The translations under genes and the position numbers were made by a program. Under the pieces are notes generated by a model, which saw only the letters and a list, made by a program, of their open reading frames with translations, did not search any database and was not told where the DNA came from. From a virus: 64,000 nt of DNA. Positions 44,061 to 52,441 of the stretch are shown piece by piece. Position 1 is the first letter of the stretch; each line of letters starts with the position of its first letter. The stretch spans positions 1-64,000 of IMG/VR virus record IMGVR_UViG_3300042691_025170. One strand, written 5' to 3'.

Positions 44061-44071
44061 TAGTATATTAC
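44040..44071 (+). promoter_or_regulatory. Bacteroidota-type promoter TTTG-N20-TATATTAC
   Basis: TTTG at 44040-44043 (inside the end of dut), 20-base spacer, TATATTAC at 44064-44071. Three bases later comes the ATG of the clamp loader gene at 44075, so the message would be leaderless or nearly so. Confidence 0.6.
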
Positions 44072-44074
44072 AAC

Positions 44075-45022
44075 ATGAGTATTTTTGAAAACGATATAAA
44101 TAAAAGAGAGCATAGTTTGTGGGTTGAAAAATATCGCCCACAAACTCTAGCTGATTATGTTGGAAATGAAACCGTAAAGGAAACAATCCAACAATACCTT
44201 GAAACAAATGATATTCCTCATTTGCTTTTCTATGGTAAAGCGGGAACGGGTAAAACCACTCTTGCAAAACTGATTGTCAACACCATCAAGTGCGATTGGA
44301 TGATACTGAACGCATCGGACGAAAATAATGTTGATACGGTTCGGACGAAAGTAAAGAACTTCGCATCATCAGTAGGTTTCGCAGGTTTTAAAGTGATTAT
44401 ACTTGATGAGTTTGATTACATGACACCAAACGCACAGGCAATCCTTCGTAACTTGATGGAGACATTCAGTAAACATTGTAGGTTTATTTTGACTTGTAAT
44501 TATATTGAGAAGATTATTGACCCGATTCAGAGTCGTTGTCAGAGTTTCGCAATCACTCCACCAACTAAAAAAGATGTGGCAATTCAAGTTGCAAAAATTC
44601 TTGATACCGAAGGTGTAAAGTATGACATCAAAAATGTAGCAGACATTATCACATCTTACTATCCTGATATTCGTAGAGTTATTAATACTTGTCAACTACA
44701 GTCCGTTAAAGGTGAGTTGAAAGTGGACAAACAAATAATGGTTGAATCGGATTTCAAAACTAAACTATTAGAATTACTCAAAGCAAAAGATGACAAGAGG
44801 AATACATTTCTGAACATTCGTCAAGCAGTTGCTGACAACAAGTTGAATGATTACTCGGAGATGTATACAATGCTTTACGACAAAGTTGATGAGTACGCTA
44901 CAGGCAATACCGCAAATGTGATTCTAACGATTGCAGATGGTGTGAGTAAAGATGCACTTGTAGTTGACAAAGAAATAGTATTCATGGCAACAATTATTCA
45001 AATTTTAAACATAATAAAATGA
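44075..45022 (+). CDS. Clamp loader large subunit (gp44-like AAA+ ATPase)
   Basis: A 315-residue protein, near T4 gp44 (319). N-terminal VEKYRPQTLADYVGNE, Walker A GKAGTGKT (54-61), Walker B VIILDEFDYMTP, sensor 1 FILTCNY, and the SRC motif SRCQSF of RFC-type loaders. With the gp62-like subunit encoded at 45302 it opens the gp45-like ring and loads it on primer-template DNA. The stop overlaps the next start by 4 bases. Confidence 0.95.
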   Translation: MSIFENDINKREHSLWVEKYRPQTLADYVGNETVKETIQQYLETNDIPHLLFYGKAGTGKTTLAKLIVNTIKCDWMILNASDENNVDTVRTKVKNFASSVGFAGFKVIILDEFDYMTPNAQAILRNLMETFSKHCRFILTCNYIEKIIDPIQSRCQSFAITPPTKKDVAIQVAKILDTEGVKYDIKNVADIITSYYPDIRRVINTCQLQSVKGELKVDKQIMVESDFKTKLLELLKAKDDKRNTFLNIRQAVADNKLNDYSEMYTMLYDKVDEYATGNTANVILTIADGVSKDALVVDKEIVFMATIIQILNIIK

Positions 45023-45309
45023 CAAACGAACAACCAAATAAAACAGACTTTCAAGCAAAAGGTATTTCCTTAAAAGATGCTAGAGACATGGCGTGTGATT
45101 GTGGAAATGTAATCTTTATGCCGGGATATAGGTTTAAAAAAGTATCAAGGTTACTAACAGGTGCACCAAAAGATTCATTAGTACCTATTGAATTATATTT
45201 GTGTACATCATGTGGTAAACCTCTTCAAGAACTTTTACCGGAAGAGTTAAAAGGAAAACAAACACCAGAACCACCAAAAACATCCCTGATTCAAGACCCA
45301 AATGGCTAA
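45019..45309 (+). CDS. Hypothetical zinc-ribbon-like protein
   Basis: A 96-residue protein with two Cys pairs, DMACDCGNVIFMPGYRFKKV and LYLCTSCGKPLQELLP (C-x-C and C-x2-C about 40 residues apart), the usual look of a small zinc ribbon. It overlaps both clamp-loader genes and so is translationally coupled to them. Possible replication accessory or adaptor protein; function not known. Confidence 0.7.
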   Translation: MTNEQPNKTDFQAKGISLKDARDMACDCGNVIFMPGYRFKKVSRLLTGAPKDSLVPIELYLCTSCGKPLQELLPEELKGKQTPEPPKTSLIQDPNG

Positions 45310-45751
45310 GAAATTATTTGACCATCTAAATGCGATAACCGCTGAGCAAGACCCAAAGTATTTTGACAAGTTATCAGAGGAAGATGTAAAGAGTTGGAGC
45401 AACTTTATGATTAATCGTTTCCTATCTATGAAAATAGAATGGATTGAATTGATTGCAGAGTTTCTCCCACTCTCTCAAACTCTTTCACCAAAAGAATTAT
45501 ACAAACTATATATTGGTGTTATTCCAAAAGGTAGGCACTATACTAAATATATTAAAGGTAGAGGTGACGAAAAATATGAGGAGTTCCTCTTGGACTTGAT
45601 TAAGAAAGATTACCTATGTTCAGAGAAAGAAGCAAAGGAATACGCAGAAATACTTTATGCAACTCGTGATGGTAGAGAATGGATGAGAGACCTTTGTGAA
45701 AGATATGGTGTACATAAAAAAGAGATTACAAAACTAAAACTTAAACTATAA
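45302..45751 (+). CDS. Clamp loader small subunit (gp62-like)
   Basis: A 149-residue, mostly helical protein. The features FDHLNAITAEQDPKYFDKLS, WSNFMINRFLSMKIEWIELI and GVIPKGRHYTKYIKG recall gp62 proteins of T4-like phages, which have little conserved sequence but a fixed place after gp44. T4 gp62 is 187 residues. It is needed with gp44 for clamp loading. The stop overlaps the next start by one base. Confidence 0.72.
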   Translation: MAKKLFDHLNAITAEQDPKYFDKLSEEDVKSWSNFMINRFLSMKIEWIELIAEFLPLSQTLSPKELYKLYIGVIPKGRHYTKYIKGRGDEKYEEFLLDLIKKDYLCSEKEAKEYAEILYATRDGREWMRDLCERYGVHKKEITKLKLKL

Positions 45752-46611
45752 TGGGCAGAGTCTCATTCTCACAATATTCGATGTGGAGCACTTGCCCATA
45801 TCAGTATAAGTTAGCTTACGTAGATAATCTTTCGGAGTCATCTTCAAACATTCATAGTGTTTTTGGTAGTGCAATGCACGAAACACTCCAACAATATCTT
45901 GACATATGTCTACGTGTTTCCAAATCACAAGCAGACAAAACTTTCTTTCCAAAAGAGGTTCTGAAAAATAAGATGAGAGAGATATACCTCAAGGAGTCCG
46001 ATGGTGGTAAGAATCAAATATGTACAAAGGAAGAACTTGTAGAGTTTTTAGAAGATGGTAATCTAATTATAGATTATTTTCAAAAGTCAAAAAATTTCAA
46101 TAAATTTTTTACTCTTAAAGAAGATGAAATAATTGCTATTGAACAACCAATAAACACCAAGATAGCTGATAATGTAAACTTTTTGGGATTTATAGATTTG
46201 GTAGTTAGAAACAATTATTACAATCGTTATCGTATCATAGACTTCAAAACATCAACCAAAGGATGGAGTGATTATCAGAAAAAAGATCCTGTAAAAAATG
46301 CACAAATACTTCTTTATAAAAAGTTTTATGCAGAACTACTTAGTATATCCGAAGAGCAAATAGATGTTGAGTTTATAATTCTGAAAAGAAAAATAAATGA
46401 AAATGTAGAATATCCACCACCAAGAATATCAAAACACATTCCTGCAAATGGTAAGCCATCTATAAATAAAGCTTGGGCTGGATTTAAGGGATTTGTTGAT
46501 GAGGTATTTGATAAGGATGGTAATTACAAAACTGATATTGTATTTGCCAAGAAACCATCAAAACTTTGTGAATGGTGTGAATTTTATGGTAAATACTGTG
46601 ATGGAAAATAA
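45751..46611 (+). CDS. PD-(D/E)XK nuclease with probable Fe-S cluster (Cas4/RecB-like)
   Basis: A 286-residue protein. Nuclease core: H43 (SAMHETLQQY), D149 (FLGFIDLVV), D164-x-K166 (IIDFKTS), and a downstream Gln (NAQILLYKKF). One Cys near the N-terminus (C15 in STCPYQYKL) and three at the C-terminus (C273, C276, C283 in CEWCEFYGKYC) give the split four-Cys set that holds a 4Fe-4S cluster in Cas4 and AddB-type nucleases. Likely an exonuclease that resects DNA for recombination with UvsX or degrades host DNA. Last gene of the replication block. Confidence 0.85.
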   Translation: MGRVSFSQYSMWSTCPYQYKLAYVDNLSESSSNIHSVFGSAMHETLQQYLDICLRVSKSQADKTFFPKEVLKNKMREIYLKESDGGKNQICTKEELVEFLEDGNLIIDYFQKSKNFNKFFTLKEDEIIAIEQPINTKIADNVNFLGFIDLVVRNNYYNRYRIIDFKTSTKGWSDYQKKDPVKNAQILLYKKFYAELLSISEEQIDVEFIILKRKINENVEYPPPRISKHIPANGKPSINKAWAGFKGFVDEVFDKDGNYKTDIVFAKKPSKLCEWCEFYGKYCDGK

Positions 46612-46616
46612 ATTTG

Positions 46617-46631
46617 TATATACTTATATAT
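46617..46631 (+). promoter_or_regulatory. TATATACTTATATAT motif before the RHH gene
   Basis: Identical to the 15-base motif at 15741-15755. It lies 20 bases before the ATG at 46652 in an extremely AT-rich gap. Possible operator for the adjacent ribbon-helix-helix protein or a special promoter. Confidence 0.4.
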
Positions 46632-46651
46632 GTAAATAAAATATATAGGTT

Positions 46652-46855
46652 ATGGCAAATTCAGAAAATACAAAACTTACAACCGTTAAAATACTAAAAG
46701 GTGTCTACGCTTCTTTTAAGAAGATTTCAATAGACACGGAAATAAATTTACAAAAGGTTGTAAATAGAAGTTTAAATTTGTATATTACAGATGAACTTTT
46801 TAGAAACAAAGTTGATAAACATATAGAACTTCAAGTAAGTGGTTCACAATTTTAA
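46652..46855 (+). CDS. Ribbon-helix-helix DNA-binding protein
   Basis: A 67-residue protein. The pattern TTVKILKGVYASFKKISIDT followed by EINLQKVVNRSLNLYI is an Arc/MetJ-like ribbon-helix-helix: a short strand (LTTVKIL), helix A, a turn, and helix B. Such proteins bind palindromic DNA as dimers and usually repress their own gene. It stands between the replication block and the large glycan island, so it may control the island. Fold fairly sure, target unknown. Confidence 0.7.
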   Translation: MANSENTKLTTVKILKGVYASFKKISIDTEINLQKVVNRSLNLYITDELFRNKVDKHIELQVSGSQF

Positions 46856-46864
46856 AAATTATTT

Positions 46865-48244
46865 ATGGCAAAGAAAAAGATATTATTACTATCAGATGAT
46901 TTAAGAATGAGTAGTGGTGTTGCCACAGTATCACGTCAATTAGTTTTAGGAACAGTTCACAAATATGATTGGGTTCAGTTGGGAGCAGCTATAAAACATC
47001 CAGAAGTTGGTAAAGTATTTGACCTATCGGAAGATATTAGAAATAGAACCGATGTTAAAGATGCTAATGTAAAAGTTATTCCATTTGATGGATATGGGAA
47101 TGCTGATATTATACGTCAGATACTTATGATGGAAAAACCAGATGCAATACTACATTTTACAGACCCAAGATATTGGATATGGTTGTATGATATAGAACAT
47201 GAAATCCGCCAGTCAGTTCCATTGCTGTTTTATCATATTTGGGATGACCTACCAGATCCTAAATACAACCGTGAGTATTATGAAAGTTGTGACTGGATTG
47301 GATGTATTTCTAAACAAACTTATGGTATCACCAAACGTGTTTGGAATTGGGATAAAGAACCACATTGGACGCATCCAAAAGATTGGCAGCTTAGTTATGT
47401 ACCACATGGAATAGATTCAAAAACATATACACCATGTATAGTTCCTGATGATTTTAGAAAACATATATTAGGTGAAAAAGAATACGATTTTGTTTTGTTT
47501 TGGAACAATAGAAATATTAGGAGAAAACAACCCATAGAAACTATATTAGCTTTCGATGAATTTAGAAAGTCTCTTCCAAAAGATAAGCAAGACAAGGTAT
47601 GTTATTTGATGCATACAGAACCAATTGATGAAAATGGTACTGATTTGATAACTGTTAAAAATCACTTAGCTCCAGATTCAAATATTATATTCACCAAAGG
47701 TCGTTGTACAGACGAACAGGTTGGTTGGTTGTACAATCTTGCAGATGTTACAATAAATGTAGCCTCCAATGAAGGATTTGGATTAGCAACTGCTGAAAGT
47801 ATAATGTCAGGTACACCAGTTATAGTAAATGTTACAGGTGGTTTACAAGACCAATGTGGTTTTAAAGATAAGCAAACTGGTAAATTTTTTACAGAAGAAG
47901 ATTACGTAAATATTGGTTCTTTACATAAACGTGATTGGAAAGACAAATTAACTTGGGGAGAATGGGTAAAGCCAATATGGCCAGTTCGATCAGCTGTTGG
48001 TTCTGTACCGACTCCGTACATATTTGATGACAGAGTTGATTACGAAGACATAGTACCACTAATTAAAGAATGGTATGATACGCCTAAGGAGAAAAGAAAA
48101 GAATTCGGCTTGATGGGTAGAGAATGGATGCTTAATGATGGAAAATTAAACAAACAATATATGTGTCAATCTTTGATAGATGGAATAGAGACTACTTTTA
48201 AAAATTGGAAACCACGTAAAAAATATTCACTAATAAAGTTATGA
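46865..48244 (+). CDS. GT4-type glycosyltransferase
   Basis: A 459-residue GT-B protein. The start KKILLLSDDLRMSSGVATVS is the acceptor-side Rossmann domain, HIWDDLPDPKYNREYYESCD and VPHGIDSKTYTP mark the domain junction, and NVASNEGFGLATAESIMSGT is the retaining GT4 donor-site signature with the two catalytic Glu. First enzyme of the glycan island; the stop overlaps the next gene by 4 bases. Donor and acceptor unknown. Confidence 0.88.
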   Translation: MAKKKILLLSDDLRMSSGVATVSRQLVLGTVHKYDWVQLGAAIKHPEVGKVFDLSEDIRNRTDVKDANVKVIPFDGYGNADIIRQILMMEKPDAILHFTDPRYWIWLYDIEHEIRQSVPLLFYHIWDDLPDPKYNREYYESCDWIGCISKQTYGITKRVWNWDKEPHWTHPKDWQLSYVPHGIDSKTYTPCIVPDDFRKHILGEKEYDFVLFWNNRNIRRKQPIETILAFDEFRKSLPKDKQDKVCYLMHTEPIDENGTDLITVKNHLAPDSNIIFTKGRCTDEQVGWLYNLADVTINVASNEGFGLATAESIMSGTPVIVNVTGGLQDQCGFKDKQTGKFFTEEDYVNIGSLHKRDWKDKLTWGEWVKPIWPVRSAVGSVPTPYIFDDRVDYEDIVPLIKEWYDTPKEKRKEFGLMGREWMLNDGKLNKQYMCQSLIDGIETTFKNWKPRKKYSLIKL

Positions 48245-49515
48245 ACAAACCAACACTAATATATCAGGCACCTATAGCAACACGTAGTGGTTACGGAGAC
48301 CACGCAAGAGATGTATTGTACTCTTTGAGAGCTCTTGATAAATTTGATATCAAAATAATTAGCACTAGATGGGGAAATACTCCAATGGATGCATTGAGAT
48401 ATGAAAACGAATTTCATCGTTGGATATTTGAAAATGTCATCGGAGGATTTTCTGAGAAACCAGATGTTTTTGTACAAGTTTCCGTACCAAATGAGTTTCA
48501 ACCACGTGGAGTATTTAACATAGGAATAACAGCTGGTATAGAAACAACACAATGTGCAGCAGATTGGGTCATAGGTTCTAATAATATGGACTTAGTTATA
48601 GTTCCATCCGAGCACTCTAAGAAAAGTATAGCAGATATAGTTTATAATCAAGCTGACAAGAATACAGGGCAAGTGTTAGCTCAGCATAAATTTAATAAAC
48701 AAATTGAGGTTGTATTCGAAGGTTATGATGAAAAAGTTTTTAGAAATGATAATATAGTAAGCATACCTGATTTAGATTCAATAGAAGAAGATTTTGCCTA
48801 TTTGTTCGTTGGTCATTGGTTAAAAGGAGATATTGGAGAAGATAGAAAGAATGTAGGAATGATGATTAAGACATTTGCTATGGCTTTTAAAAACGAAGTA
48901 AAAAAGCCAGCTCTTGTATTAAAAACATCATCAGCTACATTCTCGATTAGGGATAGAGAACATATTTTTCGCAAAATAAAAGAATCGTTAGGTAATGACT
49001 TTGGAAAAGTTCCAGTATATTTATTACATGGAGATTTGTCAGATATTGAAATGAATAGTTTGTATCATCACCCAAAAATAAAAGCTATGTTAAATTTTAC
49101 AAAGGGTGAAGGATTTGGAAGGCCATTGTTAGAGTTTAGTTTAACGGGAAAACCAATAATAGTTAGTGGATGGAGTGGTCATGTTGATTTTTTAAAAGAT
49201 GGTGCAATTTTATTAGAAGGTGAATTAAAAAATGTACATGATTCTGCAGCAGACCAGTTCTTGTTAAAAGAAGCAAGGTGGTTTAATGTTAATATTTCTA
49301 AATCTCTACCCATTATTAAAGATGTTTTCGTTAACTATGAAAAGTATCTAACAAATAGTAAAAAACTAGCTGACACAAACAAAGAAAAATATAGTATTTC
49401 AAAAATGACTGATGTACTAAATTCAATTTTTACAAAGTTAGGTGTGTATAACAAGTCACAACCTAAGTTTCAGCAGTTACAATTACCAAAACTTAAGATG
49501 TTAAATAACGACTAA
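48241..49515 (+). CDS. GT4-type glycosyltransferase
   Basis: A 424-residue GT-B protein. APIATRSGYGDHARDVLYSL near the start, ITAGIETTQCAADWVIGSN, VPSEHSKKSIADIVYN, LFVGHWLKGDIGEDRKNVGM, and the donor-site region FTKGEGFGRPLLEFSLTGKP. Paired by a 4-base overlap with the preceding GT4 gene, suggesting the two act in sequence on one glycan. Confidence 0.87.
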   Translation: MNKPTLIYQAPIATRSGYGDHARDVLYSLRALDKFDIKIISTRWGNTPMDALRYENEFHRWIFENVIGGFSEKPDVFVQVSVPNEFQPRGVFNIGITAGIETTQCAADWVIGSNNMDLVIVPSEHSKKSIADIVYNQADKNTGQVLAQHKFNKQIEVVFEGYDEKVFRNDNIVSIPDLDSIEEDFAYLFVGHWLKGDIGEDRKNVGMMIKTFAMAFKNEVKKPALVLKTSSATFSIRDREHIFRKIKESLGNDFGKVPVYLLHGDLSDIEMNSLYHHPKIKAMLNFTKGEGFGRPLLEFSLTGKPIIVSGWSGHVDFLKDGAILLEGELKNVHDSAADQFLLKEARWFNVNISKSLPIIKDVFVNYEKYLTNSKKLADTNKEKYSISKMTDVLNSIFTKLGVYNKSQPKFQQLQLPKLKMLNND

Positions 49516-49529
49516 AGTATAATTGTAAA

Positions 49530-50045
49530 ATGGCAGAGAAAGAAGAAGAATATTTTGATTCTAACGCTAGGAAAAATAATGTAAGATATAACAAGTTTGT
49601 TGTTTCAAAAGAACTTGTAAAATCTCCATCTACAAATATGGTTCGTGCTAAATTCTATAGAATACGTAAATACCAAGATGTAGATGGAACAGAACACACA
49701 TATAGTGATATACTAGCTCCAATAATATTTACATTGTATGTTTCAAAGAAAAAAGATATTGTACACGCTGTAAAAGTTTCTGAGATTAAGCCTGAGATGA
49801 TTAAAAAGTTTTTCTCCAAATTTGTAAATTCAAAAACAGATTTGATAGAGGTAAAGGGTGATTCTAGAACAGTTTATAGTAAAAAAGTAGTACATACACC
49901 AGTTATTATGAAAAATGGTTACAGAACTTATAAATTAAGTGGTATAAAACAAATATTTGAATTGGATATGGATGAAACACAGCTAACGCCAATTAATAAG
50001 CAGGCGGTAGGTGTTAATGAAAAATCAAATGTTAAAAATAAATAA
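49530..50045 (+). CDS. Hypothetical protein
   Basis: A 171-residue basic protein, not recognised. It contains ARKNNVRYNKFVVSKELVKS, IRKYQDVDGTEHTYSDILAP and a Lys-rich end. It interrupts the glycosyltransferase run together with the next small gene; both look like ordinary phage genes rather than glycan enzymes. Confidence 0.62.
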   Translation: MAEKEEEYFDSNARKNNVRYNKFVVSKELVKSPSTNMVRAKFYRIRKYQDVDGTEHTYSDILAPIIFTLYVSKKKDIVHAVKVSEIKPEMIKKFFSKFVNSKTDLIEVKGDSRTVYSKKVVHTPVIMKNGYRTYKLSGIKQIFELDMDETQLTPINKQAVGVNEKSNVKNK

Positions 50046-50047
50046 AA

Positions 50048-50287
50048 ATGACAGCAGAAGAATTTGTTATTTGGTTTAAAGGATTTGCACAAGCAGCAAA
50101 TGCTTATAATATAACCCCAAAACAATGGGAGGATGTTAAAGATAAGTTAGAAACTGTTGAAGATACTAAAGAGTACGACTTTGAAGATGAGGAAATTTAT
50201 TATGATTATGCAACAGTGACTACACCTGACTGGTATGTTGACTTGACATCAGGTTCATTTGATATAAAATATTATAATCATACTTGA
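50048..50287 (+). CDS. Small phage protein of unknown function
   Basis: A 79-residue acidic protein. The start EEFVIWFKGFAQAANAYNIT, then PKQWEDVKDKLETV matches a short helical motif (FxxWLxGF ... QWxxIxxxL) that I have often seen in tailed-phage hypothetical proteins. The C-terminal half is acidic and Tyr-rich. Function unknown. Confidence 0.65.
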   Translation: MTAEEFVIWFKGFAQAANAYNITPKQWEDVKDKLETVEDTKEYDFEDEEIYYDYATVTTPDWYVDLTSGSFDIKYYNHT

Positions 50288-50288
50288 T

Positions 50289-50915
50289 ATGGCGAAAATA
50301 AGTTACGCAATAACGGCATGTAATGAATTAGAGGAATTAAAAAAACTGATACCTTTTTTAATTAAACACAAAAGTATTCATGATGAGATAGTCATATTGT
50401 TTGATGAGAAAAATGGTACACGAGAAGTGTTAGACTATTTGTTAGAATTTAATTTATTACCAAACGTACAAACTTGGAGAAACTTTTTTGAAAACGATTT
50501 CGCGGCAGCAAAGAATCGTCTTAATATGTATTGTAAAAATGAGTGGATATATCAGATTGATGCAGACGAAATGATTGAGGTCGAGTTGATGCAAAATTTA
50601 AGTGATATACTTGATAGTAATCCAGATGTTGACCTTATTTTTGTTCCAAGAATTAATATAGTAAACGGAATAACAAATGAACATATTAAAAAATGGAAAT
50701 GGAGAGTAAACGAAAAAGGATGGATTAATTTTCCAGACTTACAGGGTAGAATATATAAAAACAAAAAAGGTATAGAGTGGATAGGAAAAGTTCATGAAAG
50801 AATTGCTGGAGCAACTAACTATACCGCTTTTCCAACGGAAGAAGTTTATTGTATAAAGCATATCAAGGATATTAAAAGACAAGAGAGACAGAACGCATAC
50901 TACAACACTTTATGA
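50289..50915 (+). CDS. GT2-type glycosyltransferase
   Basis: A 208-residue GT-A protein, short for the family. ISYAITACNELEELKKLIPF is the nucleotide-binding strand-helix, and WIYQIDADEMIEVELMQNL contains the D-x-D motif (DAD) for the metal. HIKKWKWRVNEKGW and IEWIGKVHERI belong to the acceptor side of the WaaE/KdtX-like subgroup that extends LPS cores. It overlaps the epimerase start by 4 bases. Confidence 0.82.
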   Translation: MAKISYAITACNELEELKKLIPFLIKHKSIHDEIVILFDEKNGTREVLDYLLEFNLLPNVQTWRNFFENDFAAAKNRLNMYCKNEWIYQIDADEMIEVELMQNLSDILDSNPDVDLIFVPRINIVNGITNEHIKKWKWRVNEKGWINFPDLQGRIYKNKKGIEWIGKVHERIAGATNYTAFPTEEVYCIKHIKDIKRQERQNAYYNTL

Positions 50916-51775
50916 GGATATTAGTTACAGGCGGATTGGGGTTTGTTGGTAAAAATTTAATAAAAAAATTAGTTAAAGATGGCCACGATGTAGTTTGTGT
51001 CGACGATTATTCCATAGGTAATGGAGAATCTAAAATAGATGGTTGTCAGTATTACATAGTAGATGTTAACTATATAGAAAACGCTTTTAAAAATTATGAA
51101 ATAGATAAAAAGTTTGACATATGTTTTCATCTGGCAGCATTGTCACGGATACAACCATCTTTTAAAAATCCAATTGAGACATTCAACGCAAATACAGCTG
51201 GATGTTTGGTGATAGCAGAATGGGCAAGGTCTGTTGGTGCAAAGGTAATATATTCAGGCTCTTCATCTCGATGGCATGACCCATTTAAATCACCATATGC
51301 TTGTTTCAAACACATGGGTGAAGAAATATTCAAACTCTACAAGAAAGTATATGCACTAAACGCAGAAATAGTTAGATTTTACAACGTGTATGGGCCAGGA
51401 GAAATTGTTGATGGAGATTGGGCAGCTGTAATAGGTTTGTGGAGAAGGCAAGTCCGTGAGGGACAACCTATCACAATAGTTGGCGATGGAGAACAGAGAA
51501 GAGACTTTACACATATAGACGATATAGTAGATGGTTTATGTAAAATAGCATTCAGCGATGAAAAGCATGAAGATGCATGGGAACTTGGTACAGGTAAAAA
51601 TTATTCTCTCAACGAAGTGTATGAGATGTTTAAAAATAGATTTGGAGTAGACAAAATAAACTTACCAGACCAACCTGGAAATTATAGAAAAACCATTCGT
51701 GAAAACGATGATAGTTTGATTAGATTACAATGGAATCCTATTGATAAATTAAAAACATATATAAATAATTTGTAA
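50912..51775 (+). CDS. NAD-dependent nucleotide-sugar epimerase/dehydratase
   Basis: A 287-residue short-chain dehydrogenase of the extended type. NAD-binding GGLGFVG at 7-13, CVDDYSIGN, HLAALSRIQPSFKNPIETFN, catalytic SGSSSRWHDPFKSPYACFK with the YxxxK pair, then FYNVYGPGE and VGDGEQRRDFTHIDD typical of UDP-glucose/GlcNAc 4-epimerase-like and dTDP-glucose dehydratase-like proteins. It probably interconverts or oxidises a sugar nucleotide for the island. The exact substrate is not readable. Confidence 0.88.
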   Translation: MRILVTGGLGFVGKNLIKKLVKDGHDVVCVDDYSIGNGESKIDGCQYYIVDVNYIENAFKNYEIDKKFDICFHLAALSRIQPSFKNPIETFNANTAGCLVIAEWARSVGAKVIYSGSSSRWHDPFKSPYACFKHMGEEIFKLYKKVYALNAEIVRFYNVYGPGEIVDGDWAAVIGLWRRQVREGQPITIVGDGEQRRDFTHIDDIVDGLCKIAFSDEKHEDAWELGTGKNYSLNEVYEMFKNRFGVDKINLPDQPGNYRKTIRENDDSLIRLQWNPIDKLKTYINNL

Positions 51776-51783
51776 TACAAGAT

Positions 51784-52434
51784 ATGTATAAATTTTCTGT
51801 TATAATACCAACTATATGGAAGTGTGATTATTTACTGACAATGTTAGAAAGATATTACGAATGTAACAATATAGACCAAGTAATATTAATTAATAACAAT
51901 CGTGAAAAAACTCCAACATTTCCTAAAAGTAAAAAATTACTTTATGTAGAACCACATGAAAACATTTATGTAAATCCTGCTTGGAACTTGGGAGTAAGAG
52001 CAGCTAGTAATGATAATATCATAATTTCCAATGATGATTTAATGTACGATGTTAATGTTTATACTAATGTATTAAATGCCATAATAGAAAAATTTCAAGG
52101 CCTGCAAAATTTGGGAATTATAGGCATGCATGAACAGAACTATAGTATAGAGCAAACATCCAATACTATTGAATTAAAAGCACATATGGGAAAGCCAGCA
52201 TGGGCTTGCTTATTAACAACTCATAGAAGTGTTTGGCCAATTATACCAGAGCAATTAAAAATTTATTATGGAGATGATTTCTTGAAAAAAAAATTAAGTA
52301 ACAAAATTTTTGATTTAGTTGGTTTAAAAGTACAAACCATAATGAGCTCTAGTGCAGACACAAAAGTTGATTGGGTAAAGCGAATTACAGAGAAAGATGC
52401 TGAAGAATGGAGTAAAATATTAATAAATGGATAA
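51784..52434 (+). CDS. Putative GT-A glycosyltransferase
   Basis: A 216-residue protein. KFSVIIPTIWKCDYLLTMLE is a GT2-like start, VNPAWNLGVRAASNDNIIIS then NDDLMYD gives a D-x-D-like motif in the usual place, and HMGKPAWACLLTTHRSVW lies in the acceptor region. It is shorter than a typical GT2. Glycan context supports the call. Confidence 0.7.
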   Translation: MYKFSVIIPTIWKCDYLLTMLERYYECNNIDQVILINNNREKTPTFPKSKKLLYVEPHENIYVNPAWNLGVRAASNDNIIISNDDLMYDVNVYTNVLNAIIEKFQGLQNLGIIGMHEQNYSIEQTSNTIELKAHMGKPAWACLLTTHRSVWPIIPEQLKIYYGDDFLKKKLSNKIFDLVGLKVQTIMSSSADTKVDWVKRITEKDAEEWSKILING

Positions 52435-52441
52435 TTAAAGT

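Noticed and set aside
46564-46640. TTTG sites near 46565 and 46613 as part of a host-like promoter for the RHH gene
   Set aside because: No TATATTnn-type element 19-20 bases downstream of either TTTG.
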